This document shows, in pieces, positions 1-9,387 of a DNA stretch of 38,877 nt. Position 1 is the first letter of the stretch; each line of letters begins with the position of its first letter. This stretch comes from Streptomyces durocortorensis (GTDB lineage Bacteria; Actinomycetota; Actinomycetes; Streptomycetales; Streptomycetaceae), in assembly GCF_016901035.1 (NCBI RefSeq), contig NZ_JAFEUF010000013.1, positions 30,631-69,507 on the forward strand, written 5' to 3'. The translations under genes and the position numbers were made by a program. The notes under the pieces are model-generated. The model saw nothing but the letters and a program-made list of their open reading frames with translations, was not told the DNA's origin and did not search any database.

Positions 1-232
1 CCCCGCGGGGTCGGCCGCCGCCGCCTCGCCCCCCGGGGGCCGGCGCTCCGCCCGCCGCGGGTTTGGGCGCCCTTCGCGGGGGCGCGGGGGGGGGCCGCCC
101 CCCCCCCCCCCCCCCCCCCCCCCCCTTCGGCATGGATCGCCGCGCCTCCATCGTCCGCCCGCGCGGCCCGTGCCGCCACTCGGGACCGGTGTACCGGTGT
201 ACGGATGTACGGATGTACTGGCGGAACCGGTG
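1..232. other. Low-complexity contig edge, no gene
   Basis: This stretch holds a run of 28 C residues (98-125) next to G runs and GC-only sequence. I see no credible gene in it. Translations crossing it are poly-Gly or poly-Pro artefacts. The composition looks like a place where sequencing or assembly failed, so the exact base count is unreliable. Positions 187-218 hold a short octamer repeat listed separately. Confidence 0.8.
187..218. repeat. Four tandem 8-bp units downstream of the P450
   Basis: Four contiguous octamers, CGGTGTAC twice and then GGATGTAC twice, end 14 bp beyond the stop codon of the P450 gene. A related five-unit octamer array occupies the aldehyde dehydrogenase leader at 10598-10637. 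Function is unknown. It could be a slippage-prone microsatellite or part of a 3' regulatory structure. Confidence 0.75.
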
Positions 233-1486
233 TCAGGATTCCGCCGCCGTGGTCACCTGGAGCTGCTTGATGCCGTTGAGCCAGGCCGACCGCAGCCGGC
301 GCGGATCCTCCAGCAGCCGCAGATCCGGCAGCACGTCCGCGATGGCGTTGAAGATCAGGTCGATCTCCATCACGGCCAGCGACTTGCCCAGGCAGAAGTG
401 CGGGCCGCCGCCCCCGAACCCGAGGTGCGGGTTGGGGTCGCGGGTGATGTCGAAGGCCTCCGGGGAGTCGAACACCTCCGGGTCGTTGTTGGCCGAGGAG
501 TAGAAGAGACCCACCCGCTCGCCCTTCCTGATCCGCTGACCGCCCAGCTCCAGATCCTGGGTGGCGGTCCGCTGGAAGGAGACCACCGGGGTCGCCCAGC
601 GCACGATCTCCTCGGCGGTCGTCTTCGGGCGCTCCCGCTTGTAGAGCTCCCACTGCTCGGGGTGGGTCAGGAAGGCGTGCATGCCGTGGCTGATCGCGTT
701 ACGGGTCGTCTCGTTCCCCGCCACCGCCAGCAGGATCACGAAGAACCCGAACTCGTCGGAGGACAGGTTGCCTTCGCCCTCCGCCGCGACGAGCTGGCTC
801 ACGATGTCCTTCGCCGGACACTCCTTGCGGGCCGCCGCCAGGTTCATCGAGTACGCCACGATCTCCATGGCCGCCTCGGCGCCGACCTCCTCGGTGATCG
901 CGTACTCCGGATCGTCGTACGCGGCCATCTTGTTGGACCAGTCGAAGATCTTGGACCGGTCCTCCTGCGGTACGCCGATGAGCTCGGCGATCGCCTGGAG
1001 CGGCAGCTCCACCGCGATGTTCGTCACGAAGTCGAAGGAGCCGTCCGCGTCCGCCGACGCCAGGGCCGTCTCGACGATGGAGCGGGCCCGGGAGCGCAGG
1101 GCCTGCTCCAGCGAACGCACCGCACGCGGGGTGAAGCCGCGTTGGACGATCTGGCGGACCCGGGTGTGCTCGGGCGGGTCCATGTTCAGCATGATCAGTT
1201 TCTGGACGTCGATCTGGTCCCGGCTGATCGTCTCGTTGAAGCGGATGACGGCGGTGTTGGTGTTCGAGGAGAACAACTCCGGGTGCGTGGAGACGTACTT
1301 GACGTCCGCGTGCCGGGTGACGACCCAGTACCCCTCGTCGCCGAACCCGGAGATGTTCGGCGGCTGGGTGCACCACCAGACCGGTGCGGTCTCCCGCATC
1401 AGGGCGAACTCCGGGTGCGGTACACGGTCCGCGAGGAGGTCGGGATCGGTGAAGTCGAACCCGTCGGGCAGATGGGGGCAGCGCAT
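233..1486 (-). CDS. Cytochrome P450, CYP125-like
   Basis: Predicted 417-residue soluble haem monooxygenase. Visible features are the I-helix oxygen-activation motif AGNETT (residues 256-261), the K-helix ExxR in EEIVRW (292-297) and the haem-binding loop FGGGGPHFCLGK with the thiolate ligand Cys365. The I-helix, K-helix and C-terminal segments (AWLNGIKQLQV) closely resemble mycobacterial CYP125, which oxidises the terminal methyl of the cholesterol side chain. I infer steroid or branched-lipid oxidation, but the substrate is unproven. The ATG at 1486 is chosen because GGAGAGG lies just upstream; the longer open frame has no RBS support. The gene is divergent from a FadA5-like thiolase, with operator-like sequences between them. 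Electrons may come from the ferredoxin at 12121. Confidence 0.92.
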   Translation of the reverse strand: MRCPHLPDGFDFTDPDLLADRVPHPEFALMRETAPVWWCTQPPNISGFGDEGYWVVTRHADVKYVSTHPELFSSNTNTAVIRFNETISRDQIDVQKLIMLNMDPPEHTRVRQIVQRGFTPRAVRSLEQALRSRARSIVETALASADADGSFDFVTNIAVELPLQAIAELIGVPQEDRSKIFDWSNKMAAYDDPEYAITEEVGAEAAMEIVAYSMNLAAARKECPAKDIVSQLVAAEGEGNLSSDEFGFFVILLAVAGNETTRNAISHGMHAFLTHPEQWELYKRERPKTTAEEIVRWATPVVSFQRTATQDLELGGQRIRKGERVGLFYSSANNDPEVFDSPEAFDITRDPNPHLGFGGGGPHFCLGKSLAVMEIDLIFNAIADVLPDLRLLEDPRRLRSAWLNGIKQLQVTTAAES

Positions 1487-1570
1487 GGGCACCTCTCCAC
1501 TCCGGATCTGGCGGCGAACCGTCCGACGAATGCGACTGTCTGACGCTCCATCAGAATGTGTCCGCAAGGT

Positions 1571-1584
1571 AGTAACGAGTTCTA
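1571..1584. promoter_or_regulatory. KstR-like box upstream of the P450
   Basis: The sequence AGTAACGAGTTCTA matches the mycobacterial KstR consensus T-N2-AAC-N2-GTT-N2-A at 7 of its 8 fixed positions (first T replaced by A). It lies 85-98 bp upstream of the P450 start. The ten bases AACGAGTTCT recur, inverted, in the operator at 10473-10498. A KstR-family repressor is encoded at 29866-30501, so control by it is plausible but inferred. Confidence 0.5.
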
Positions 1585-1725
1585 CAAGTGGCAAGAGCCG
1601 TGGCCGGATCCGTTGCCTCCGGCGCCCGTGCGCCCCCGTCGCCCCGCCGCCTCGCGGGAGGGGTGTACGCGCAGTGCGTGCACGCCCCTTGCGCAGCCGG
1701 GTCGCCGTCACGAGACTGCTTGGCA

Positions 1726-2977
<1,252 letters not shown>

Positions 2978-3021
2978 CCCGGTGACGGCAGTCCTGACCA
3001 GCTCGGGGCCGTCCCCTCGGG

Positions 3022-3912
3022 CTACCTCTCGGGCTGCCTGCCCGGCTCACGTCCTGGCTCGCTTTCCGGTTCACGTCCCGGCTCGCTTCCCGGCTCCCCG
3101 AACGCCGCCCGCGCGTCGAACGCGGCGCGGCGGGTTGCCCGGCGCAGCGCCTTCAGCAGCGTCGGGCCGAGCGTCAGGGTCAGCACCACCGTCAGCACCG
3201 CCCGCCCCAGGTCCCAGCCCAGGGAGGTGGTCAGGTAGTAGGCGACGAACCGCACCAGGTTCTCGCCCAGCGGGTCGTCCTCACCGAACGAGATCCCCGA
3301 GCCGACACCGGTGAGGAGCGGCCAGCCCTGCAGATTCATCACCGCCCCGTAGGCGAACGCCGCGACGCACCCGTACACCGCGAGCATCGCCAGCTCGGCC
3401 CGCCCGCGTAGCCGGTCGGGCCCCGGCAGCAGGCCCGCGCCCATGGTGAACCAGCCCATCGACAGCATCTGGAACGGCATCCACGGCCCGACCCCGCCGG
3501 TCAGCAGCGCCGAGGCGAACATGGTCACCGAGCCGAGCACGAAGCCGAACCCCGGGCCGAGCACCCGGCCGCTCAGCACCATCAGGAAGAACATCGGCTC
3601 CAGCCCGGCCGTCCCCGCGCCTAGCGGGCGCAACGCGGCCCCCACCGCCGCCAGTACGCCGAGCATCGCTACGGCCTTCGCGTCCATCCCGGACTCGGAG
3701 ATCGTCGCCACCACGACCGCGACGAGCAGCGGCAGCAGTGCCGCGAACAGCCAGGGCGCGTCCTTCGCGTGCGCGAGCCCGGACCCGCCGTCCACCAGCA
3801 GCGGCCACCCGAAGGCGACCACCCCGATGGCCCCGGTCAGCAGCAGCACGGCCACCGACTTCGGCCCGAGCCGTACGGGCCGGGGTGCCCGGACCCTCTG
3901 CGTACCGCTCAT
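3022..3912 (-). CDS. ECF transporter S component (substrate-binding membrane protein)
   Basis: A 296-residue integral membrane protein with about six hydrophobic segments and no signal peptide. The segment with GPWMPFQMLSMGWFTMGAG resembles the CbrT/QrtT group of ECF S components. CbrT from lactobacilli is a proven vitamin B12 transporter. The C-terminus is a hydrophilic tail of degenerate EPGRE repeats that I do not recognise. It is the last gene of a five-gene operon headed by a cobalamin riboswitch, and its ATG overlaps the ATPase stop (ATGA). I infer that it binds cobalamin or a corrinoid precursor; specificity rests on context rather than on residues. Confidence 0.85.
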   Translation of the reverse strand: MSGTQRVRAPRPVRLGPKSVAVLLLTGAIGVVAFGWPLLVDGGSGLAHAKDAPWLFAALLPLLVAVVVATISESGMDAKAVAMLGVLAAVGAALRPLGAGTAGLEPMFFLMVLSGRVLGPGFGFVLGSVTMFASALLTGGVGPWMPFQMLSMGWFTMGAGLLPGPDRLRGRAELAMLAVYGCVAAFAYGAVMNLQGWPLLTGVGSGISFGEDDPLGENLVRFVAYYLTTSLGWDLGRAVLTVVLTLTLGPTLLKALRRATRRAAFDARAAFGEPGSEPGREPESEPGREPGRQPER

Positions 3913-5837
3913 GCTCCCGCCTCCAGGGCGTCGCGCACCTGGGACACGGTCAGCCACTCCTGCGGGGCGAGGATCTTCGCCGTCTGCGGGGCGAACGCGG
4001 GGGAGGAGACCACCACCTGCCCGGTCGGACCGTCCGCGACGACCTCCCCGTCGGCGAGGATCACCACCCGGTGCGCCAGCTCCGCGGCCAGCTCCACGTC
4101 GTGCGTCGCCAGGACGATCGCGTGCCCCTCGGCCGCGAGTCCGCGCAGGACGCCGACGAGGCGGCCCTTCGCCGCGTAGTCCAGGCCCCGGGTCGGCTCG
4201 TCCAGCAGCAACAGCGGCGGGCGGCCCGTCAGCACCAGTGCCAGGGCGAGCGCGAGGCGCTGCCCCTCGGAGAGGTCCCGGGGGTGGGTGTCGTCCCCGA
4301 CCCCCGGCAGCAGCTCGGACACCAGCGCCCGGCAGGTGCCCGCCACCGCTCCCGCGTCCTGGTCGGCGGCGGCGCACTCGGCGGCCACCGTGTCCGCGTA
4401 CAGCAGATCGCGCGGCTCCTGCGGTACGAGGCCGACCCGGCGCACCATCGCCCGCGGGTCCGTCCGGGCCGGGGCCAGGCCGCCTACGCGCACGGTGCCG
4501 GAGGTGGGCTCGATCATGCCGACGAGGGCCCCGAGCAGGGTGGATTTCCCGGCCCCGTTACGTCCCATCAGGGCCACCGTCTCGCCCGGGGCGACGGTGA
4601 GCGTCACCCGTCGCAGCGCCTCGACCCGCCCGCGCCGCACCCCGAGCCCGTCGACCCGGGTGACCGGATCGGCGGCGGCCGGGGTGACCGGGGCGGCGGA
4701 CCCTCGTCCCAGCAGCCGGGCGAGGCGGCCGGGGCGGGGCCGCGCCGCGGCGCCCACCCGCCCCCCTGTGCAACCCCGGCCCCACGCCCGGGGGACCGCC
4801 GAAACAGCCGGCCCCCCCGCCCCCCCCCGGGGCGGGGGGCCGGGGGGGGGGCGGGCCGCGGCGACCACCGGACCCGGTGTCCTCCCCGGTCCCGACGCCC
4901 GGGGAACGTCCGTACCTGCGGGCACCGAGGCCCCCGGCAGGTGAGAGCCCGACGTGCCCTCCGGTGCTCCCGACATGCCCTCCGATGCTCCCGGCGTCCC
5001 CGTGGGCGCGGGCGGCGACAGGTCCGCCAGCCGCTCCCGCAGCCCGCCCGCCCCGCGCCGGGCGTCCCGTACCGACAGGGGCAGCGGATCCCAGCCCGCG
5101 AGCAGGCCCAGCTCCGCCACCGGCGGCCGGACCGGCGACACCTTCATGATCTCGGCGGGCGGCCCCAGTACCGGGGGAGCGCCCGGGGCGGGCAGCAGGA
5201 CGACCTGGTCCGCGTACTGCACGACCCGCTCCAGCCGGTGTTCGGCCATCAGCACGGTCGTGCCCAGGTCGTGCACCAGCCGCTGGAGCACCGCGAGGAC
5301 CTCCTCGGCCGCCGCCGGGTCCAGCGCGGAGGTCGGCTCGTCGAGCACCAGTACCTTCGGGTGCGGGGTGAGCACCGAACCGATCGCCACGCGCTGCTGC
5401 TGGCCGCCCGACAGGGTCGCGATCGGCCGGTCGCGCAGTTCGGCCAGGCCCAGCAGATCGAGGGTCTCCTCGACCCGGCGGCGCATCACGTCCGGGGCGA
5501 GACCCAGCGACTCCATGCCGTACGCGAGCTCGTCCTCGACGGTGTCCGTGACGAAGTGGGCCAGGGGATCCTGGCCCACCGTGCCGACCAGATCGGCCAG
5601 TTCACGGGGCTTGTGCGTACGGGTGTCACGGCCGTCCACCGTGACCCGGCCCGAGAGCAGCCCGCCCGTGAAGTGCGGGACGAGCCCCGAGACCGTACCC
5701 AGCAAAGTCGACTTGCCGACACCGGAGGGGCCGACGAGCAGCACGAGTTCGCCCTCGGGGACCGTGAGGTCGACCCCGGACAGTGTGGGGTGCTCCGTGC
5801 CCTCGTACCGCACGGAGACCCGCTCGAACCTGATCAC
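3909..5837 (-). CDS. ECF transporter ATPase, two fused ABC domains (EcfA1-EcfA2)
   Basis: A 642-residue protein with two complete ABC domains. The first has Walker A GPSGVGKS (36-43), signature LSGGQQQR and Walker B VLVLDEPTSALD. The second has Walker A GRNGAGKS, signature LSEGQ and Walker B LLLLDEPTRGLD. Separate EcfA1 and EcfA2 subunits are thus fused, a known arrangement in actinobacteria. The GTG start at 5837 overlaps the EcfT stop as GTGA. The domains are joined by a long Gly/Pro-rich linker encoded by a G/C homopolymer tract (about 4810-4856). Indels of three bases there would go unnoticed, so the linker sequence is doubtful. Confidence 0.92.
   Translation of the reverse strand: MIRFERVSVRYEGTEHPTLSGVDLTVPEGELVLLVGPSGVGKSTLLGTVSGLVPHFTGGLLSGRVTVDGRDTRTHKPRELADLVGTVGQDPLAHFVTDTVEDELAYGMESLGLAPDVMRRRVEETLDLLGLAELRDRPIATLSGGQQQRVAIGSVLTPHPKVLVLDEPTSALDPAAAEEVLAVLQRLVHDLGTTVLMAEHRLERVVQYADQVVLLPAPGAPPVLGPPAEIMKVSPVRPPVAELGLLAGWDPLPLSVRDARRGAGGLRERLADLSPPAPTGTPGASEGMSGAPEGTSGSHLPGASVPAGTDVPRASGPGRTPGPVVAAARPPPGPPPRGGAGGPAVSAVPRAWGRGCTGGRVGAAARPRPGRLARLLGRGSAAPVTPAAADPVTRVDGLGVRRGRVEALRRVTLTVAPGETVALMGRNGAGKSTLLGALVGMIEPTSGTVRVGGLAPARTDPRAMVRRVGLVPQEPRDLLYADTVAAECAAADQDAGAVAGTCRALVSELLPGVGDDTHPRDLSEGQRLALALALVLTGRPPLLLLDEPTRGLDYAAKGRLVGVLRGLAAEGHAIVLATHDVELAAELAHRVVILADGEVVADGPTGQVVVSSPAFAPQTAKILAPQEWLTVSQVRDALEAGA
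4810..4856. repeat. G/C homopolymer tract in the ABC linker
   Basis: Runs of 7, 10, 6 and 9 C or G residues lie close together and can fold on themselves. The tract lies between the two ABC domains and keeps the frame open. It resembles the homopolymers at both window ends. It is either a real low-complexity linker or a sequencing artefact. Confidence 0.7.
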
Positions 5838-7024
5838 GCCTGCTCCTTGCCGCGTTGCGCCGGTCTGTCGACTGCCGCCCGGTTCGACGGCGGTACGGGG
5901 GCGACCAGCGCGGGCAGCAGCCCGATCAGCGCCGCCGCCGCCGGCCACAGCGGCAGCACCGGCGCGGTCAGCGGTACGACACCGGGGCGCAGCGCCTCCG
6001 GATCCACCGCCCCCGCCCAGATCATCGCCGCCGCGACCGCCGCACCCGAGCACGCCACCAGCCAGGCCCGCACACCCCACCGGTCCGGGCGATAGCGGGT
6101 CCGCACCGAGCGCCGCCCGCCGAGCCGCAGCCCGGCCATCGCGACGACCAGACCGGCCAGCAGCAACGGCAGCCCGTACACCGCTCCCTGCGCGGCGAGC
6201 AGCCCGTACGTGCCGGCGCACACCCCGAGCAGCCCGCCGAGCGTGAGCACGTTGGTGGTGTGCCGGACGGCCGCCGGGACCTGGGCGGTACGCCCGTACC
6301 CCCTCGCGTCCATCGACGCGGCCACGGCCACCGACCGCTCCAGCGCGCCTTCCAGCACCGGCAGCCCGATCTGTGCCACGGCCCGGACACCACCGGTCGG
6401 CCGGCCCCGCAGCCGGCGCGCGGTCCGCAGCCGGACCACATCCGCGACCATGTTCGGCGCGAACGTCATCGCGACCACGACGGCGACCCCCGCCTCGTAC
6501 AGCGCACCGGGCAGCGACTTCAGCAGTCGGGCCGGGTTGGCGAGCGAGTTCGCCGCGCCGACGCAGATCAGCAGGGTGGCCAGCTTCATCCCGTCGTAGA
6601 GGGAGAAGACGAGCTGCTCGGCGGTGACCCGGCCGCCGATCCGCACGCCCTGCGCCCAGTCGGGCAGGGGAAGTTCGGGGAGCGTGAACACGGTGTGCGT
6701 GCCGGGGATCTGCGAGCCGAGGAAGACGGAGAAGACCAGCCGCAGCGCCACGACGAAGAGCCCGAGCTTGATGAACGCCCCGTAGGAGCGGGCCCATGGC
6801 GCGTCCGTGCGCCGGGCCGCCACCACATATCCGGCCACCCCGATCAGCAGCCCGAGCAGCAGCGGGTTCGTCGTCCGGGACGCGGCGGTGGCGAGCCCCA
6901 GCGCCCACAGCCACCACGCCCCGGCGGGCAGCGCGTTGGCACGGTCCGCCTCGGGGGCGTGCAGGGCGCGGCGCAGCAGCCGGACCGGGGTCGACGCCGG
7001 GGCGGGGGCCGGAGAGGCGGTCAC
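5834..7024 (-). CDS. ECF transporter transmembrane component EcfT (CbiQ family)
   Basis: A 396-residue polytopic membrane protein. EcfT proteins couple the ATPases to the S component through two short cytoplasmic motifs, visible here as the Ala-Arg pair in TARRLRG (201-207) and as ARG in SMDARGYG (240-242). At least six hydrophobic segments flank them. The N-terminal 35 residues are hydrophilic and Pro/Ala-rich. The protein is longer than the usual 250-280 residues because of an extended C-terminal membrane part. The GTG start at 7024 overlaps the upstream stop (GTGA), as at every junction of this operon. The stop overlaps the ATPase start, implying translational coupling. Confidence 0.9.
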   Translation of the reverse strand: MTASPAPAPASTPVRLLRRALHAPEADRANALPAGAWWLWALGLATAASRTTNPLLLGLLIGVAGYVVAARRTDAPWARSYGAFIKLGLFVVALRLVFSVFLGSQIPGTHTVFTLPELPLPDWAQGVRIGGRVTAEQLVFSLYDGMKLATLLICVGAANSLANPARLLKSLPGALYEAGVAVVVAMTFAPNMVADVVRLRTARRLRGRPTGGVRAVAQIGLPVLEGALERSVAVAASMDARGYGRTAQVPAAVRHTTNVLTLGGLLGVCAGTYGLLAAQGAVYGLPLLLAGLVVAMAGLRLGGRRSVRTRYRPDRWGVRAWLVACSGAAVAAAMIWAGAVDPEALRPGVVPLTAPVLPLWPAAAALIGLLPALVAPVPPSNRAAVDRPAQRGKEQA

Positions 7025-7785
7025 CGGCGGCGGCGGGCCTGGACCACGGCGGCGATGCCCAGCAGCAGGACCGCGCCGAGGCCGACGAGGAGCCCGACGG
7101 ACGGACCGCCGCCGCCCCCGTCACCTTCCTCGCTCTTCTCCTGGTCGTCGGTGGTCTTCGCGGGGTCGGACGGCTTCGCGCTGCCGGTGTCGCCGGACAC
7201 CTGCTCGCCGCAGCCGGACTTCGGATAGCCGGAGATCGCGCAGAGCATGGCGCTGCTGTCGTACCGCAGCGGCTTCGCCACCGCGGCGAGCGCGTCCGCA
7301 CTGCTGGCGTCCGGCGCGACCTGGGCGCAGGCGGTGCGCAGGGCGGGCGGCTTCTCCCCGTCCGGCGCGTCCGCCGACGTACCCGGATCGATCACCAGCG
7401 CCACCCGCTTCTGCCCGTCCTCCGCCGGGGTGCTCGCGCAGATCGCCCCGAAGTCGGGGGCGCGGCGCGGCTGGGCGGCGTCGCCGGAGTCCTCGCTGAC
7501 GGCGAACCGGAAGCCCTGGACCGTACCGTCGTCCGGGCGCAGGAGGGACGGCCCCTGGGTGGCGTACTCCCAGTTCTTGCCGTTGCCCTCCCAGAAGGAC
7601 CAGTAGCGGTATCCGGCGGCCTGAGCGCTGCCCGCGCCGAGGAGCACGGCGGAGGCGGCGACGAGGGCGGCCAGGAGGGCGACGAGGGGCGCGCGGAGCC
7701 GCGCCGGGGCGTGCGTGCGGCTCACGGCTGCCGACTCTTCCGGCGTACGGCTCACGGCTGCCGACTCCTCCGGGGTACGGCTCAC
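7021..7785 (-). CDS. SCO2322-family secreted, membrane-anchored protein
   Basis: Up to 254 residues. After a hydrophobic signal segment ending GSAQA-A comes a conserved block starting GYRYWSFWEGNGKNWEYATQGP, then a Glu/Gly-rich spacer, one transmembrane helix and a basic RRRR tail. It should therefore be exported and anchored at the cell surface. This family accompanies ECF transporters in Streptomyces and has no established biochemical role. Three in-frame GTG codons (7785, 7755, 7725), each with its own Shine-Dalgarno, are possible starts. 7785 gives the GTGA overlap seen elsewhere in the operon. 7755 has the best SD (GGAGGAG). 7725 gives the most normal signal-peptide length. I suggest it helps capture the transported ligand outside the cell. 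Confidence 0.8.
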   Translation of the reverse strand: MSRTPEESAAVSRTPEESAAVSRTHAPARLRAPLVALLAALVAASAVLLGAGSAQAAGYRYWSFWEGNGKNWEYATQGPSLLRPDDGTVQGFRFAVSEDSGDAAQPRRAPDFGAICASTPAEDGQKRVALVIDPGTSADAPDGEKPPALRTACAQVAPDASSADALAAVAKPLRYDSSAMLCAISGYPKSGCGEQVSGDTGSAKPSDPAKTTDDQEKSEEGDGGGGGPSVGLLVGLGAVLLLGIAAVVQARRRR

Positions 7786-7808
7786 GGCTGCTGCTTCTTC
7801 CGCCGCAT
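7719..7808 (-). repeat. Three 30-bp repeats, each an SD plus GTG start module
   Basis: Units 7719-7748 and 7749-7778 are near-identical. Unit 7779-7808 is more diverged and contains the end of the upstream gene. On the minus strand each unit has an SD-like sequence (GGAAGAG, GGAGGAG, GGAAGAA), nine further bases and a GTG in the same frame. The translation repeats EESAAVSRTP. Local duplication of the gene-gene junction explains it best. Confidence 0.85.
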
Positions 7809-9050
7809 GCTGAGCAGGAAGCCGATGCCGGTGCCGGCGAGCAGCCCGATGCCGATCAGCCACCCCAGGCTCAGCCCGCTGTCGTCGCTGTCCGTGCCGC
7901 TGGAGGGCTGCGGACCGGTCGGCGTCGGGGAGGGGAGGGCGGTGGCCGCCGGGGAGGGGCCCATCGTGTTGAGCTGCTTGACGAGGTCGACCCCGCCGAA
8001 GCTGCGCGCGTCGGCGCCGGTGGCGTGCGCGGCGAGGATCAGCTGCGCGGTGGCGGCCGGGCCGCCCTGCTTCGCCCAGCCGGTCGCGGTGTTCTGCAGC
8101 CAGGCGACCGACGCCTTCGCCTTGTCCGCGTGCCCGGAGGCGGCGAGCGCGACGACGGCGTCCGCGGTGTTGCCGAAGTCGGGCTGCGGGTCGGAGTCCT
8201 CGGCGCCCGGCATCGGGGCCTGCTCCAGGTACGGCGACTTCTTCAGCGTGTCCGCGAGGAAGAAGGCGCCGTTCTGGGCGCTCTGCTCGGGGCTGAGGTC
8301 GTCGCCCTTCGTGCAGGCGGGGGCCTTGACCGCGTTGGACGTACCGGAGGCGATGCCCTTGCCCATCAGACCGAGCACGGAGGCCGCGGTGGCGTCCATG
8401 TTGGCGGCGAGCTTGCCCTTCTTGTCCGGCTGGTAGGCGAACGCGCCGCCGTCCTTCTCGCCGCAGGCGATCTCCAGGGACTGGAGCGCGGTGTACGGGG
8501 TGCTGCCGTCCTTGGTGGTGAGCTCGTTGACCGGGACGCCGGTGCGGGCGAGCGCGCCGATGACGATGGAGGTGGAGTTCGCGTCGGACGGGCTGCCCGG
8601 GTTGTAGCCCCAGCCGCCGTCCTCGTTCTGCACGGACTTCAGCCAGTCGGCCCCGTTGTTGGCGTCGTCGCGGCGCTGGTTGATCTCGACGAGGGCCTGG
8701 ACGGCGATGGCGGTGGCGTTGGTGTCCATCACGGTCGACGCGTCGCAGGGCTTGGAGGTGTCGGCCCGGTACGAGGTGAACGCCCCGCTGTCGCACTGCT
8801 GGCCGGCCAGCCAGTCGACCGCCTGCGTCGACGGCGTGACGTACTCGATCTTCTGCGCGAGGAAGGCGAGCGACTGCCGCCACACCCCGTCGTAGGTCGG
8901 GTCCGTGGTGCCGTAGAGCCCGGCCGGCAGATCCGCCGACGGAGAAGGGCTCGGTGCGGCTACCGCCACAGGGGCGACCGCCACGGGGGCGGCGACGCCC
9001 AGGAGCACGGCGGTGGTCGCGAGCGCGGCTGCGCTGCGGCGTACGGTCAT
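7782..9050 (-). CDS. Secreted alpha/alpha-barrel protein (prenyltransferase/squalene-oxidase repeat)
   Basis: A 422-residue exported protein. It has a signal peptide (MTVRRSAAALATTAVLLG...), a barrel of repeated helix pairs marked by ADWLKSVQNEDGGWGYNPGS, GAFTSYRAD and VAWLQNTATGW, a Ser/Pro/Thr-rich spacer, a transmembrane helix (LGWLIGIGLLAGTGIGFLL) and a basic MRRKKQQP tail. This predicts a surface-anchored barrel. The same barrel fold forms the N-terminal domain of animal intrinsic factor and transcobalamin. With the cobalamin riboswitch and ECF genes around it, I infer a corrinoid-capture protein rather than a terpene enzyme. The ATG at 9050 is preceded by AGGAGAGG. It is the first gene of the operon. 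Confidence 0.85.
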   Translation of the reverse strand: MTVRRSAAALATTAVLLGVAAPVAVAPVAVAAPSPSPSADLPAGLYGTTDPTYDGVWRQSLAFLAQKIEYVTPSTQAVDWLAGQQCDSGAFTSYRADTSKPCDASTVMDTNATAIAVQALVEINQRRDDANNGADWLKSVQNEDGGWGYNPGSPSDANSTSIVIGALARTGVPVNELTTKDGSTPYTALQSLEIACGEKDGGAFAYQPDKKGKLAANMDATAASVLGLMGKGIASGTSNAVKAPACTKGDDLSPEQSAQNGAFFLADTLKKSPYLEQAPMPGAEDSDPQPDFGNTADAVVALAASGHADKAKASVAWLQNTATGWAKQGGPAATAQLILAAHATGADARSFGGVDLVKQLNTMGPSPAATALPSPTPTGPQPSSGTDSDDSGLSLGWLIGIGLLAGTGIGFLLSMRRKKQQP

Positions 9051-9079
9051 GGCTGGCTGGGCCTCTCCTGCGAGGGCCG

Positions 9080-9335
9080 GACTCCCCGGGCGCACGAGGG
9101 CACCGGACTCCGGCCCCGTATGCCTCGACGGTGCCGGCCACCGGGGTTCCGATGGCCCGAGGGCCCCTCGTCGATGTGCCGACGGACCCGAGCCGCTCAC
9201 GCTCCGCGGACAGGGCGGTCCGGCTGCCGTCGGGCGGACGGGTCACGGCTGGGGCGCTGCGCCGGATTCGCTCCGGCGTCCCCCTGTACGGGCATGATGA
9301 CGACCTGCCCACTCTACCGGTCCGTAGGGGAGGGG
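9080..9335 (-). promoter_or_regulatory. Cobalamin riboswitch
   Basis: Read on the minus strand, the leader contains GGACGCCGGAGCGAATCCGG followed by CGCAGCGCCCCAGCCGTGAC. This closely follows the conserved B12-element core seen in actinobacteria (GGAAGCCGGTGCGAATCCGG, then CGCTGACCCGCAACCGTGA). The core lies at about 9242-9282. A stem GGGCA...TGCCC precedes it and a GAGTCCGG segment near 9100 may close the 3' side. The outer limits are approximate. Bound adenosylcobalamin would normally reduce expression. The SD AGGAGAGG lies in GC-rich sequence shortly downstream, which suggests control of translation start. Confidence 0.82.
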
Positions 9336-9387
9336 CCGGGGGCTGCTCGTGGCGATGTACGTCACCGACGTCGTCCCTGGTGGGGGC

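Noticed and set aside
63..503. Poly-proline protein at the left edge
   Set aside because: It translates a C homopolymer and then runs antisense through the P450 gene.
3738..6095. Long plus-strand frame over the ECF genes
   Set aside because: It is a high-GC shadow of the ABC and EcfT genes, rich in Arg/Pro/Gly with no domain.
7782..9050. Squalene or terpene cyclase
   Set aside because: The protein is exported and membrane-anchored, lacks the DxDD motif and sits in a B12-regulated transporter operon.
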